DNA of 64,000 nucleotides, taken from Candidatus Methanomethylophilaceae archaeon (lineage in GTDB: Archaea > Thermoplasmatota > Thermoplasmata > Methanomassiliicoccales > Methanomethylophilaceae). Positions within the stretch are counted from its first letter, which is position 1, and every line of letters begins with the position of its first letter. Made by a program: the position numbers and the translations under genes. The stretch spans positions 1 through 64,000 of the forward strand of contig CALULN010000023.1 of NCBI GenBank assembly GCA_944321505.1, given 5' to 3'. Positions 8,901 through 16,424 of this stretch are shown in pieces. The notes beneath the pieces are model-generated. The model searched no databases. It was not told the origin of the DNA and saw only the letters and a program-made list of their open reading frames with translations.

Positions 8901-10245
8901 GTCAGTCACCGATTCCGCACCGGGCGTGGAGATAACTTATTGGCTGAACGACGGCCAGACGCAGGACACCACCGAAACCGAGTTCGACATCACATTCGAC
9001 GGTGTCGGAATGCAGATCGTCCATGTGACGCTGACATCCTGCGGAGCGTTTGGAGTGTGGGAATTCCCCTGGGTCTCGGAGCAGGTCGAGGTGCAGGTGA
9101 GCTTCCCCGAGTCCACCGGGCTCCCGGCACAGGAGTTCCTGGCTGACCGCGGAACGATCCTCGACCCCTCAGATGTCGAAGTCGAAGGATACATGGTGGA
9201 GGGATTCCTGAAGGACGGCCAGCCCTACAGTGGTCCGCTGCAGGACGACCCCGTGGTCCTCACTGCCGTCCTGTCCCTGGACACTCCGGAGCTGACGTAC
9301 ACGTCGGTCCTGACTCTCGACGGTATCAGGGTGACGCTCTCGGCATCCCACCTGCTGGATGATGCGGAGCTCGCCTGCTACATGGTGACCGATGGTGGCT
9401 CTATGCCGGTCGAAGGAGGGGTCTTCACCACGGACGTGTCCGGAGACTACGTGTTCTACGCCGTGGCCTCCGCCGGCGGCATGACCTCGGAGTCCGAGAG
9501 GGTCACCGTGACCGTGTCCTACGTCGCACCGGCCGTCACCGTGCCTGTGGAGAGCGCGGTCGGATACGCAGGCGGAGGATCGCTGGCTCTGAAAGCCTCG
9601 GCATCCGATCAGGTGACCCTGACCTACGAGAGCAGCGACCCGTCGGTGGCATCCGTCGACGGCAGCGGCGTGGTGACCATGGTCTCCGCCGGAAAGGCGA
9701 CCGTGTCCGTCATCGGCGAGCTGCCCTCCGGCGAGAAGCTGGATCCAGTGACCGTCAGCATCGAGGTGCTGACGGCACCCGCTGTCGAGGGAGTGACCTT
9801 CAACCCGGTCACCGACGCCACCCACGAGATCGTAGAGCGGGTGCTGCCCACGGTCTCCGAGGTGCCGGGGTCGGCGCTGGAGGGAGGCGACGTCGCCGTG
9901 TTCGACCTGACGGGAACCGGAGAGAGGTTCACCCTGTCCTATGCAGACCTGGGGTGGAGCCACATCACCGCCGACAACTGGGAGCGGTACGACTTCTACC
10001 TGGTGCACATAGACGAGGGCTACGATATCCCGTCCTTCACTGCGGGTACGGACGGCATCACCGTCCAGCCGGACGGGTTCAGCCCCTACGTGTTCATCAG
10101 CGCGGAGAAGTCCGCCGATCCGACCCCCGAGCCAGAGCCTCAGCCTGCCGCCGTGACCGTCTCCGATATCTGGATCTACGCGGCATTGGCGATCCTGCTG
10201 GCTGAGTGCGCGGCGATAATGCTACTGAACCGGCGCAGAGCGTAA
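2908..10245 (+). CDS. Giant GLUG / beta-helix / Ig-like surface protein
   Basis: The product is 2445 aa. It has a signal peptide (residues 1-25) and ends in a TM helix (SDIWIYAALAILLAECAAIMLLNRRRA) after a PEPEPQP linker, so it is a type I surface protein. Two GLUG-type modules start near residues 70 and 1098, each with a 'DISGYEWKPIG...FKGTFLGNGSTIAGL'-like unit followed by many 'GGIVG...GNINNG' turns. Between them (about 850-1090) is a right-handed parallel beta-helix-like stretch. Two related Ig-like units of about 100 residues lie near 1895-2210, joined by other beta-rich sequence, followed by a BIG2-like domain (SSDPSVASVDGSGVVT). This architecture is known from adhesins and adhesin-like proteins of gut methanogens and bacteria. 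No enzyme motif is visible. Translation is SD-led, with an unusual G-tract leader. A strong hairpin terminator follows. Confidence 0.8.
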   Translation: MKRLLTLVVAAFIVLGCIAVMDISAGTSDQSGEATQYDYSLDLGTAQDVDVLNQNAEQTDPSADALEWYTPVGRTLTIDSVDELREFAYVVNSGIDDFEGRTVSLVKGVYDISGYEWKPIGITVEGSDGILVDYSFKGTFLGNGSTIAGLTLTADDTPCYSGMDGDYYAYGFFGGVVGGHVSDLVFTDFMIDAPGTSANNNTVAVAVGALVISGSVEDITVGQSGDDVIGHSRTAGVIGYVGGAKTTSALGGDDNVLGEFVIRGCVNYANVSAQWNTSSHGTAAGILATINAKDSTADGCLIIISDNTNYGDICGYYSAGIVASDFCKAEKAVSGNINEGSITTLVPADSAKESTSAAGIFLGQVSTGPSDNAGMTVEDNINNGSVTSSTGTASGIIGTMYNAEVYGNINNGDVTGYKAASGIVKVMYGGVVGGNANYGTVSVTVTAVDADDLDVYAGGIVGYVADSSFPDRHLNAELVGATYIESPNIVDGTVRGNTVYIGALAGCAVSGTVYGAESNHIGAIVVTGGTAKTLRLVDSQIGELRIKGGHNQSVIYTLELDGSSVGALKGISGAVHTGINLEIKGGEIGSFSLDFTGNDGTYTTINLLITGADIGELKVSAGTRDSPGYLNIAATDGGSVGIVDAECNVRLGTNVGDKPVANQDGICIVLSPETITLNSNASGTVAPAWAVYDGEWDEEKFGNGSTTSIGVYNAVSSEVFSGSISNAVSLRDDVSLFVMPGKTLTVSAEVTGTIVGMPGQSQLELQSNGLYGSLNAGTYVATEDGWESTDPKITVTVDDTEYVFGSFQEALLFDYPADAHVIIALGAGEYTYDFSSSSEGFSGNVLEIRGAGTDDAVIIIPGTSTFTHIGDHTGSSLAVSGVTFKSDDTADSSLNLWTFIDITFEDCKFDNVTVSRISGGNDQTLTGHFVMRSNVFKYSNGTITGGFAVTILTGSVEISDNTLSGYSRGFNISLNGSEHSVLIDGNNVSDLTSTSKGIAFQIGGDITDTDIVVRGNTVSDALYAVSIHDSSVETANSRLILLDNTLDGLTAHVFFAGDAAEQHVFIPVQASGNSFGDGLKMVTETGTPVEDVPVAVASETITVTGDVQISSAEDLISFAALVNSGVDFTGKTVSLNNGIDLSGYKWIPIGSPAHPFTGVFDGHGYTISGLSIEKVGTENIDLYVGLFGNILGAPNDEFAQVSDLYSDGSLNEGAISDGNYTAVVRNLILSDVNVRASGSFVAAVAGLAENALFCDVHVVNGTVVGTNSVGGIVGRGYSVVIDGCSAGSESTDTKVETYNDAKGSIYNIGGIAGALRAADSGYPSAVVFTENRADLSVKLTTGGAGGIVGHSNGSALLIYGCENRGDVTITEVGTVKYAYNAIAGGIVGLFQDNPDNTIVNSFNYGRISTADSVDNPAGALAGIANYYGGLVVGSGNYGEITGDAYYVAGIIGHGTTVTIEECFNEGAISLAEGNTVGYKSTICAGTTVATYKDMEFKDVGALLDALVKAAKKANTLTDSGATVHLVGVTVEDNTGILNLPEYLNVLTADESVCAGIEVGDRGVYDSEKLYNNIVLELGVPGAEVTVGDVHATDHEGQLTLSADDMSVTVNGQIGIIRLTAAVGMTVINNGTIGDVTAGDYDGPTDGTGITVYNGSEDDKTVQLGGVSSGVANMVFHNYGSLKDEALGNGDYLIRVGKANVYWQTNTFVLYNHSGAEIVGKRVNSSEQGGQNYLFYMPGGQSIVLNIMESSKLVNKTDSTSTWFMYYGLDGVNRTPESEYKGTLTISCASGTVFMGADGTTPTSITKSMWVGSDDGDAIGEFVSPLAVTFTGFPDGTVITVIDSAGGELVVDGNSISLAPGDYTAVGSLDGYVFEPKVFTVGSTAVSVNLEAALEEPTLEYEVELTADGATITLTATHVLDDVQFEYYAVSGGADTKLEANTMDVEKYGTYSFYVVASVGGYTAKSQTVDVEVDLPIAKVEVTFSPKNPVHGAEVTAHVSVTDSAPGVEITYWLNDGQTQDTTETEFDITFDGVGMQIVHVTLTSCGAFGVWEFPWVSEQVEVQVSFPESTGLPAQEFLADRGTILDPSDVEVEGYMVEGFLKDGQPYSGPLQDDPVVLTAVLSLDTPELTYTSVLTLDGIRVTLSASHLLDDAELACYMVTDGGSMPVEGGVFTTDVSGDYVFYAVASAGGMTSESERVTVTVSYVAPAVTVPVESAVGYAGGGSLALKASASDQVTLTYESSDPSVASVDGSGVVTMVSAGKATVSVIGELPSGEKLDPVTVSIEVLTAPAVEGVTFNPVTDATHEIVERVLPTVSEVPGSALEGGDVAVFDLTGTGERFTLSYADLGWSHITADNWERYDFYLVHIDEGYDIPSFTAGTDGITVQPDGFSPYVFISAEKSADPTPEPEPQPAAVTVSDIWIYAALAILLAECAAIMLLNRRRA

Positions 10246-10253
10246 ACACATTC

Positions 10254-10290
10254 ACGGGCGGCCAACCGCCCGTCATCCTCTCTTTCTTCT
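10254..10290 (+). terminator. Hairpin terminator after the giant surface gene
   Basis: A perfect eight-base-pair stem ACGGGCGG/CCGCCCGT (10254-10261 with 10266-10273) closes a CCAA loop. A 17-nt pyrimidine run (CATCCTCTCTTTCTTCT) follows. It begins 8 bp after the stop codon, as expected for a terminator. Confidence 0.7.
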
Positions 10291-10305
10291 ATCCGCACTC
10301 ATAAG

Positions 10306-10417
10306 TTACGCTCCTGAATCGCGAGCATAAAAATTATGCACCTAAAATGCGAGCATAAAAATTACGCTCCTGAATCGCGAGCATAAAAATTACGCTCCGT
10401 AAAATGGAGTATAATCT
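10306..10417. repeat. Four tandem 28-bp units, each an imperfect palindrome
   Basis: Units start at 10306, 10334, 10362 and 10390. Units 1 and 3 are identical and begin TTACGCTCCTGAATCGCGAG; units 2 and 4 are diverged. Each has dyad symmetry (roughly TAYGCTC, 7-8 bp, GAGCRTA). Changes in unit 2 (TATGC/GCATA) and unit 4 (CTCC/GGAG) keep the arms complementary. The region of about 330 bp between the surface gene and the helicase gene holds nothing else except a terminator and two TATA-like boxes, one overlapping unit 4 (GAGTATAAT, 10408-10416). Confidence 0.8.
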
Positions 10418-10540
10418 CCAGTTCAACAAACAGGGTCGTTCTTCGCGCCATCAGGAATCGTGGTCAGCTTCCGCGCTTTCCAACCAGCATCACCTGGTTA
10501 CTAGGTTGCAAGGGGTGCAGAATCCCGTTCTAATCGCACG

Positions 10541-10548
10541 TTTATATA
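10541..10548 (+). promoter_or_regulatory. TATA box of the large Lhr-type helicase gene
   Basis: TTTATATA is centred 29 bp upstream of the ATG at 10574. The GTG at 10559 lies only 14 bp from the box centre and would precede the transcription start, so the ATG is preferred. Confidence 0.6.
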
Positions 10549-10573
10549 GAATCACGGCGTGGCCTCCGCGTCT

Positions 10574-13500
10574 ATGGCCATAAGACGCTCGGATAGGACA
10601 TACAGCAAGGAGGAGGTGATGTCCTCCATGCAGCCCCTGGTCTCCGCCTGGTTCGACGAGAGGTTCACCGGGCTCACGGAGCCCCAGGCCCGCGCCATCC
10701 CTGTGATACACAGGAGGGAGAACGTTCTGGTCTCCTCCCCCACAGGATCCGGGAAGACGCTGACCGCCTTCATGAGCATCATCGACGAGCTCACCCGTTA
10801 CGCATCCGAGGGGACGTTGGAGGAGAGGGTCTACTGCATCTACATATCCCCGTTGAAGGCGCTGGCCAACGACGTCAACCGCAATCTGAACACCCCGCTG
10901 GCGGAGATGCGGGAGGTGGCCGCCCGCAGGGGGATGAACATCCCCGACATCAGGGTGGGGGTGCGCTCCGGCGACACCTCCCAGTACGAGCGCCAGAAGA
11001 TGCTGAGGCATCCTCCCCACATACTCATCACCACCCCGGAGTCCCTGGCCCTGGTGCTGGAGGCGCCCAAGTTCAGGGAGAAGCTGGATCGGATCGAATG
11101 GCTGATCCTGGACGAGATCCACGACATATGCGACTCCAAGCGCGGAGCGTTCCTGTCCCTGACGGTGGAGAGGCTGAGGCAGCACTGCGTCAGGGACTTC
11201 ACCCGCATAGGTCTCTCGGCCACTCTGGCGCCCATCGAGGCGGTGGCCGGCTTCCTCGTTGGATGCGAGGACGGGGAGGTCAGGGACGTCACCCTGGTGG
11301 AGTCGGACTCCAAGAAGGTCCTGGACCTGGAGGTCATCTGCCCCACCGAGGATATGACCGCATTGTCGTCGGACATCGTCAACTCGATGATGTACGACAC
11401 CCTCAAGGAGCTCATAGACGCCCACGAGACCACGCTGGTGTTCACCAACACCCGCTCCGGAGCGGAGAGCGTTGTGTACAAGCTGAAGGAGCGGGGGTTG
11501 GAGAGCATAGAGGTTCACCACAGCTCCCTGGGCAAGGAGATCCGTCTGGACGTGGAGGAGCGCCTTAAGCGCGGCGAGATCAAGTGCGTGGTATCATCCA
11601 CATCTCTGGAGCTGGGCATAGACATCGGCTCCGTGGACCTTGTGTGCCAGATCGGGTCGCCCAAGTCGGTGGCCAAGGGCCTGCAGAGGATCGGCCGCAG
11701 CGGCCACAGCTTCGGGAAGGTGGCCAAGGGCAGGCTGCTGGTCTTCGACCCGGACGACCTGGTGGAGTGCGCGGTGATGTGCCGCGCGGCCCACCGCAGC
11801 CACATCGACAGGGTGCAGATCCCGGAGGACTGCCTGGATGTGCTGGCACAGACGGTGGTGGGCATGAGCCTGTCCGCGCGCTGGACGGTGGACGACGCCT
11901 TCGACCTGGTGCGCAGGTCCTACTGCTACCGCTCCCTCCCCCGCGAGAAGTTCATCGGGGTGCTGAAGTACCTGGGCAGCAAGGACGAGTACGAAGGCGT
12001 CTACTCCAAGATCTGGTACGACGAGGAGGCAGGGGAGTTCGGCAGGAAGAAGGGATCCAGGATGATCTACTTCATGAACCTGGGCACCATCCCCGAGGAG
12101 TCCAACTACCGCGTCATAACCAACCGCGGCACCGTGGCCGGGGAGCTGTCCGAGAAGTTCGTGGAGCGTCTGACCCCCGGGGACATCTTCGTCCTGGGAG
12201 GCAGGTCCTTCGAGTTCGTCAGGTCCAAGGGCATGGCCGCCCACGTGAAGGAGGCCACCGGCAGGAAGCCCACCGTCCCGTCATGGGCGGGGGAGATGCT
12301 GCCCAGGAGTTTCGACCTCTCCATGGACGTGGCCGAGTTCCGCGGGGAGATGGCCAGGGACATAGAGTCGGTGCCGGATGGTGAGCTGATGGACCATCTC
12401 TGCGGCGACTTCGACATAGACCGCGGGTCCGCCCGCTCTCTGATCTCCTACTTCAGGGAGCAGAAGGCCTCCGCCGGGATGATACCCGACGACCGCACGC
12501 TGATGATCGAGGAGTACATCGACCCCTCCGGCAACCAGCGCATCATATTCCATTTCCCCTTCGGCAGGAGGGTCAACGACGCCCTCTCCAGGGGGTACGC
12601 CTACCGCCTCACCAACCTCATCGGCTCCAACGTGTCGGTCACTATGTCCGACGACAGCTTCATGATCGGCACATCCAGGAGGGTGGACGTGTCCAGGATC
12701 CCCGGCATGCTGTCCGCCGCGGACCTGGAGTCGGTACTGAGGAAGGCCATCCGCGATTCCGAGATATTCAAGCTGAGGTTCAGGCACACCGCCGCCCGCA
12801 GCTTCATGATCCTGCGCAACTACATGGGCCGCCAGGTGTCGGTCAACCGCCAGCAGACCAGATCGGCGTACCTGCTGGAGTCCCTGGCGGACATGGAGAA
12901 CATGCCGGTGATCGAGGAGACCTACCGCGAGGTCCTGGAGGACGACATGGACATCAGGAACGCCCAGCTGGTGCTGGAGCGCATCGGCAGCGGGGAGATG
13001 AGGGTGGTGACCCAGCAGTACACAGGCACCCCGTCGCCCTTCGCCCATGCCATCATCCTGTCCGGGTTCTCCGACATAGTGCTGATGGAGGACCGCACCG
13101 CCCTGCTGAAGGAGCTGCACAGGAAGGTCCTGTACCGTGCCATGGGCGACTCCGTCAGGGAGTTCGAGTTCGACGAGGGCACCGTGGTACCCTATTTCAG
13201 GGAGAAGGCGGGCAGGGCCTCATGCAAGGAGGACATCGTCCCGCTGCTCTCCCGCACCGGGCCGCTGCAGGCGATACGCGAGAGGGGCCGCAACGTCTAC
13301 GCCTACTGCGACGCCGACAAGCGCACGGTGGACGGCTGGGTCAGGGAGCTGCTGAACGAAGGCGCCATAGGCACAGTGTTCCTGGACGACCCCCACATCG
13401 TCGACGCCGGGGAGGTGCCCTACTACGCCTCCGCCCTGCGGAGGGAGAGGGAGCTGACGGAAGCGGACCGGAAGGTCCTGGAATGCATCCATGAGAACAC

Positions 13501-15940
13501 CCCTCTGAGCGGGATCCCCGACGAGACGGGCATCAGCGAGGATGCGGTGTTCCGCTCCGTCAGGAAGCTGGAGTCCATGTACCTGATCACCAGGACCGGC
13601 ATCACAGGCAACAACCGCTGGCTGTTCTCCAGGTATGCCGGGGAGCTTCCGGACAGGGCGTCCTCCCAGGAGCGCATAGTCTCCAGGTACCTGGAGTGCT
13701 TCGCCCCCGCCACCGTCCAGGAGATCGCGTACTCCCTGTCCATGCAGGAGGACGACGTCAGGACCGCCCTGGCCGCCCTCACTGCCGAGGGCGACGTGGT
13801 CGAGGGCAGGTTCCTCATATCCGAGGGGGACCAGTACATGAAGCACATCGACCGCCTGCGCCTCAGGTCCGGCAGCAAGAACGTGTTCGACTACGAGACC
13901 GTGGAGAGGTACTGGGTGTCGAAGGGGTCGTCCTTCGATTCCATCGAGGGATTCTTCGCCTTCTTCGGCTCCGCCGGCAGCGAGATCGACGTGTACAACC
14001 GCGTGAAGGGTTTCGACCTGAAGCGCTGGTACGCCATGCGTGAGAGCGGGGACATCAGGCTGGGCAGGTTCATCCGCGGCAGGGTAAGGTACGTCCCCGA
14101 CGCCGATGCGGCCAAGTTCGCCGCCCTCAGGAACGAGCCGGTGACCCCCCGGGACACCGAGCTCCTGAACGTCATCGAGGGCATGGGCAGGGCGACCATG
14201 CGCCAGCTGGTGGCTGAGACCGGATGGGACAAGGAGGAGGTCAAGGACTGCCTCATGAGGCTGGACCGCGCCCTGATGGTCATACGCGCCTTCGGGGACA
14301 GGGAGGACTGGGGCACAGAGAACACCTACGAGGCGTACCATCCGGAGCCGGTTGCCGAGAGCCCCGTGCCGTACATGGTCTCCCTCGCGCTGAGGGCCTA
14401 CGGGCCGATACCCGCTCAGGCCATGCGCCATCTGCTGGGGATCCCCGCGGAGGAGGTGGCGGCGGTGGCCGAGGGCATGGGGGCCCAGACCATCTACGTC
14501 GGCGACGGCAAGGCCCCGATGCTGATCATGCCCGACGAGATCCCTCTGATCTCGAAGGCGGAGGTGAGCGAGGACATCATCGCCATGTCGCTGTACGATC
14601 CGGTGCTGGCGCCAAAGTGGGCGGAGATCTCCGCCAGGTACGGCGACAGGTGGATCTACCCTCTGGTGAAGGGGACGTCGATCGTCGGCGCCCTGGAGCT
14701 GTGGGAGATGTCGGGTTGCATCGAGATCCGCGGCATGGACCTGGACGACGTTTCGCTGCTGAAGGGGGCGCTGGAGGCGGTGGACCGCCTGATGGGCTAC
14801 TTCAGGATGAAGGGCGTGGACGTGGTCAGGATCCGGGAGCTCATGGGGACATCCGCGGACAGCCTGGCGGAGGAGGCGGCCAAAGTGTTCGGGGAATGCG
14901 GATACATCCTCGTCAACGGGTTCTACGCCAAGGGTCGCATCATCAGCCGCACCTTCTCGGAGAAGGACATCCTCAGCTATGTGTTCTCCAAGCAGCGCGT
15001 CGGACGCGGCCGCAGGTACCTGTCGGTGGGCGACGCCGTGTCCGAGCGCGGTTACATCCGCAACGAGTCGGAGATGCTCACCAGGGTGGAGGACCGTTCC
15101 CCGCTGAAGAAGCAGGCGGAGCGGGCCGGGCTGGTGAAGACCTCGCTGGTGCCCGGCTACATCGGGTACACATCCATGTCCAACGCCAGGGTGTTCAGGG
15201 CTTACAAGCAGCAGCCGCTGACTCCCGATCAGGAGCTGGTGGCGAGGATAATCGCCTCTAGGCAGCCCGTCTCCCGCAAGCAGCTCATCGAGGTGTCGCG
15301 CCTGTCGCAGGATGACACGGTGGAGGCGCTCAACTCCCTGGTGAGGATGTCCGCCGTCTACCAGGACGAGCGGTCGGGGTACTGCCTGCTGCCCGGGGAG
15401 CCGTCGTCCAGGGGCGATGCGCTCAGGGAGGTGGTGCTCATGCACTTCCGCGACTTCGGCATCTTCTCCGCCGAGAACCTCTGGAATTTCGTCGGAGGGA
15501 GGATGGCTCCGCTGAGGCAGGTCCTGTCGGAGCTGGAGGACGAGGGCGTGCTGGTGAAAGGATTCCTTGAGGAGGGCTCGCCCACGCTCTACTGGATGCT
15601 CGCATCCGATGCGGACAGGAGGATAGAGCGCTTCAGGGATCTGTTCGTCCTGAACACCCAGGATAACCTGCATGTATACCTGCGCGACCGCATCAAGCGC
15701 CAGCTGGGCGCCGCCGAGGCGGTGGTCTTCCGCGGCACCGACATCGTCGGCTCGTTCAAGGGTAAGCTGAACATCACCGGTGCGAAGATCGAGGACTTCA
15801 AGGGCGGAGACGACGCATGGCGGATCGTCAGGACCGTCGCCGCCTCCCTGGGAGTGAGCGTGGACGGCGATGCGGACACGGATCCGGAGGATTGGGATGC
15901 GGCGGAGTTCTACATCCGTACCAATCCCGGCGCCCTGTGA
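10574..15940 (+). CDS. Very large Lhr-type superfamily 2 helicase with AlkZ-like C-terminal region
   Basis: The product is 1788 aa. The N-terminal half is an Lhr core helicase that translocates on DNA using ATP: Walker A PTGSGKT (residues 56-62), DEIH box (180-183), GLSATLAP, then a RecA2 domain with SSTSLELGIDIGSVDLV and QRIGRSGHS. The C-terminal half is rich in winged-helix-like segments and contains AMSLYDPVLAPKWAEISARYGDRWIYPLVKG, which resembles the conserved 'LSPFDxLxWDR...YVLPLL' region of AlkZ/YcaQ-type DNA glycosylases. Bacterial Lhr proteins (about 1500 aa) carry a comparable AlkZ-like C-terminal domain with reported uracil-DNA glycosylase activity; extending that activity to this protein is inference. 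Archaeal Lhr cores are usually near 850-900 aa, so this is an unusually long form. It precedes OGG1- and endonuclease IV-like genes. Confidence 0.8.
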   Translation: MAIRRSDRTYSKEEVMSSMQPLVSAWFDERFTGLTEPQARAIPVIHRRENVLVSSPTGSGKTLTAFMSIIDELTRYASEGTLEERVYCIYISPLKALANDVNRNLNTPLAEMREVAARRGMNIPDIRVGVRSGDTSQYERQKMLRHPPHILITTPESLALVLEAPKFREKLDRIEWLILDEIHDICDSKRGAFLSLTVERLRQHCVRDFTRIGLSATLAPIEAVAGFLVGCEDGEVRDVTLVESDSKKVLDLEVICPTEDMTALSSDIVNSMMYDTLKELIDAHETTLVFTNTRSGAESVVYKLKERGLESIEVHHSSLGKEIRLDVEERLKRGEIKCVVSSTSLELGIDIGSVDLVCQIGSPKSVAKGLQRIGRSGHSFGKVAKGRLLVFDPDDLVECAVMCRAAHRSHIDRVQIPEDCLDVLAQTVVGMSLSARWTVDDAFDLVRRSYCYRSLPREKFIGVLKYLGSKDEYEGVYSKIWYDEEAGEFGRKKGSRMIYFMNLGTIPEESNYRVITNRGTVAGELSEKFVERLTPGDIFVLGGRSFEFVRSKGMAAHVKEATGRKPTVPSWAGEMLPRSFDLSMDVAEFRGEMARDIESVPDGELMDHLCGDFDIDRGSARSLISYFREQKASAGMIPDDRTLMIEEYIDPSGNQRIIFHFPFGRRVNDALSRGYAYRLTNLIGSNVSVTMSDDSFMIGTSRRVDVSRIPGMLSAADLESVLRKAIRDSEIFKLRFRHTAARSFMILRNYMGRQVSVNRQQTRSAYLLESLADMENMPVIEETYREVLEDDMDIRNAQLVLERIGSGEMRVVTQQYTGTPSPFAHAIILSGFSDIVLMEDRTALLKELHRKVLYRAMGDSVREFEFDEGTVVPYFREKAGRASCKEDIVPLLSRTGPLQAIRERGRNVYAYCDADKRTVDGWVRELLNEGAIGTVFLDDPHIVDAGEVPYYASALRRERELTEADRKVLECIHENTPLSGIPDETGISEDAVFRSVRKLESMYLITRTGITGNNRWLFSRYAGELPDRASSQERIVSRYLECFAPATVQEIAYSLSMQEDDVRTALAALTAEGDVVEGRFLISEGDQYMKHIDRLRLRSGSKNVFDYETVERYWVSKGSSFDSIEGFFAFFGSAGSEIDVYNRVKGFDLKRWYAMRESGDIRLGRFIRGRVRYVPDADAAKFAALRNEPVTPRDTELLNVIEGMGRATMRQLVAETGWDKEEVKDCLMRLDRALMVIRAFGDREDWGTENTYEAYHPEPVAESPVPYMVSLALRAYGPIPAQAMRHLLGIPAEEVAAVAEGMGAQTIYVGDGKAPMLIMPDEIPLISKAEVSEDIIAMSLYDPVLAPKWAEISARYGDRWIYPLVKGTSIVGALELWEMSGCIEIRGMDLDDVSLLKGALEAVDRLMGYFRMKGVDVVRIRELMGTSADSLAEEAAKVFGECGYILVNGFYAKGRIISRTFSEKDILSYVFSKQRVGRGRRYLSVGDAVSERGYIRNESEMLTRVEDRSPLKKQAERAGLVKTSLVPGYIGYTSMSNARVFRAYKQQPLTPDQELVARIIASRQPVSRKQLIEVSRLSQDDTVEALNSLVRMSAVYQDERSGYCLLPGEPSSRGDALREVVLMHFRDFGIFSAENLWNFVGGRMAPLRQVLSELEDEGVLVKGFLEEGSPTLYWMLASDADRRIERFRDLFVLNTQDNLHVYLRDRIKRQLGAAEAVVFRGTDIVGSFKGKLNITGAKIEDFKGGDDAWRIVRTVAASLGVSVDGDADTDPEDWDAAEFYIRTNPGAL

Positions 15941-16037
15941 CGGACTTAACACACCGTTACCGCAGGGTAAATCGGTGCCGCAGTATGTCTATGGTGGCGA
16001 TTCACTTTATATAATCGTTCCTCGTAATTTCCTACAG

Positions 16038-16424
16038 ATGAAGATTCCATGTGAATTGGTGGTCTGGTACCTTCTTCCGACCATCAGGAAGGAGGTGGCC
16101 AAAGAGCTGGTCTCCGCACACGGATACTCTCAGGCGGATGTGGCGAGGACCTTCGGCGTCACCGATGCCGCTGTGTCGCAGTACCTCAAGAACAAGAGGG
16201 GCGACAACAGGGTGGTGACCGACAGCCCGGATTATCCCGAGATACTCGGGGCGATCAGGGAGTCTTCCGCCCGTATCGCCAAAGAAGGCGCCGATTTCGC
16301 CGAGGAGGTCTGCCGTATCTGCATGGTGATGAAGAAGGCGGGCATCATCAACAAGATCTACGAGGTCGAGTTGGGCTGCAAGCCCCCCGCCTGCACCTGC
16401 GAGCCGAGTATACTCTCGGAGTGA
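16038..16424 (+). CDS. Small XRE-type helix-turn-helix regulator (COG2522-like)
   Basis: The product is 128 aa. Residues 5-58 match the archaeal COG2522-type start (KIPCELVVWYLLPTIRKEVAKELV) followed by a helix-turn-helix (YSQADVARTFGVTDAAVSQYL), also seen at the N-terminus of archaeal thiamine regulators. The C-terminal part has several cysteines (CRIC and GCKPPACTCEP), which could bind a metal or Fe-S cluster. The ATG at 16038 is chosen because a TATA box (TTTATATAA, 16006-16014) lies about 28 bp upstream, predicting a leaderless mRNA. Its last 67 bp overlap the convergent 8-oxoguanine glycosylase gene. The target promoters are not apparent. Confidence 0.75.
   Translation: MKIPCELVVWYLLPTIRKEVAKELVSAHGYSQADVARTFGVTDAAVSQYLKNKRGDNRVVTDSPDYPEILGAIRESSARIAKEGADFAEEVCRICMVMKKAGIINKIYEVELGCKPPACTCEPSILSE

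Noticed and set aside
10306-10417. CRISPR array
   Set aside because: The 28-bp units are directly adjacent with no variable spacers, and no cas gene is nearby.
10559-10573. GTG start for the large helicase
   Set aside because: It would lie upstream of the transcription start predicted from the TATA box at 10541-10548; the ATG at 10574 fits.
13220-15952. A 910-codon open frame on the minus strand opposite the large helicase gene
   Set aside because: It has no domain-like sequence, is rich in His, Gly and Leu as expected of a GC-rich shadow frame, and lies wholly opposite a clear helicase gene.
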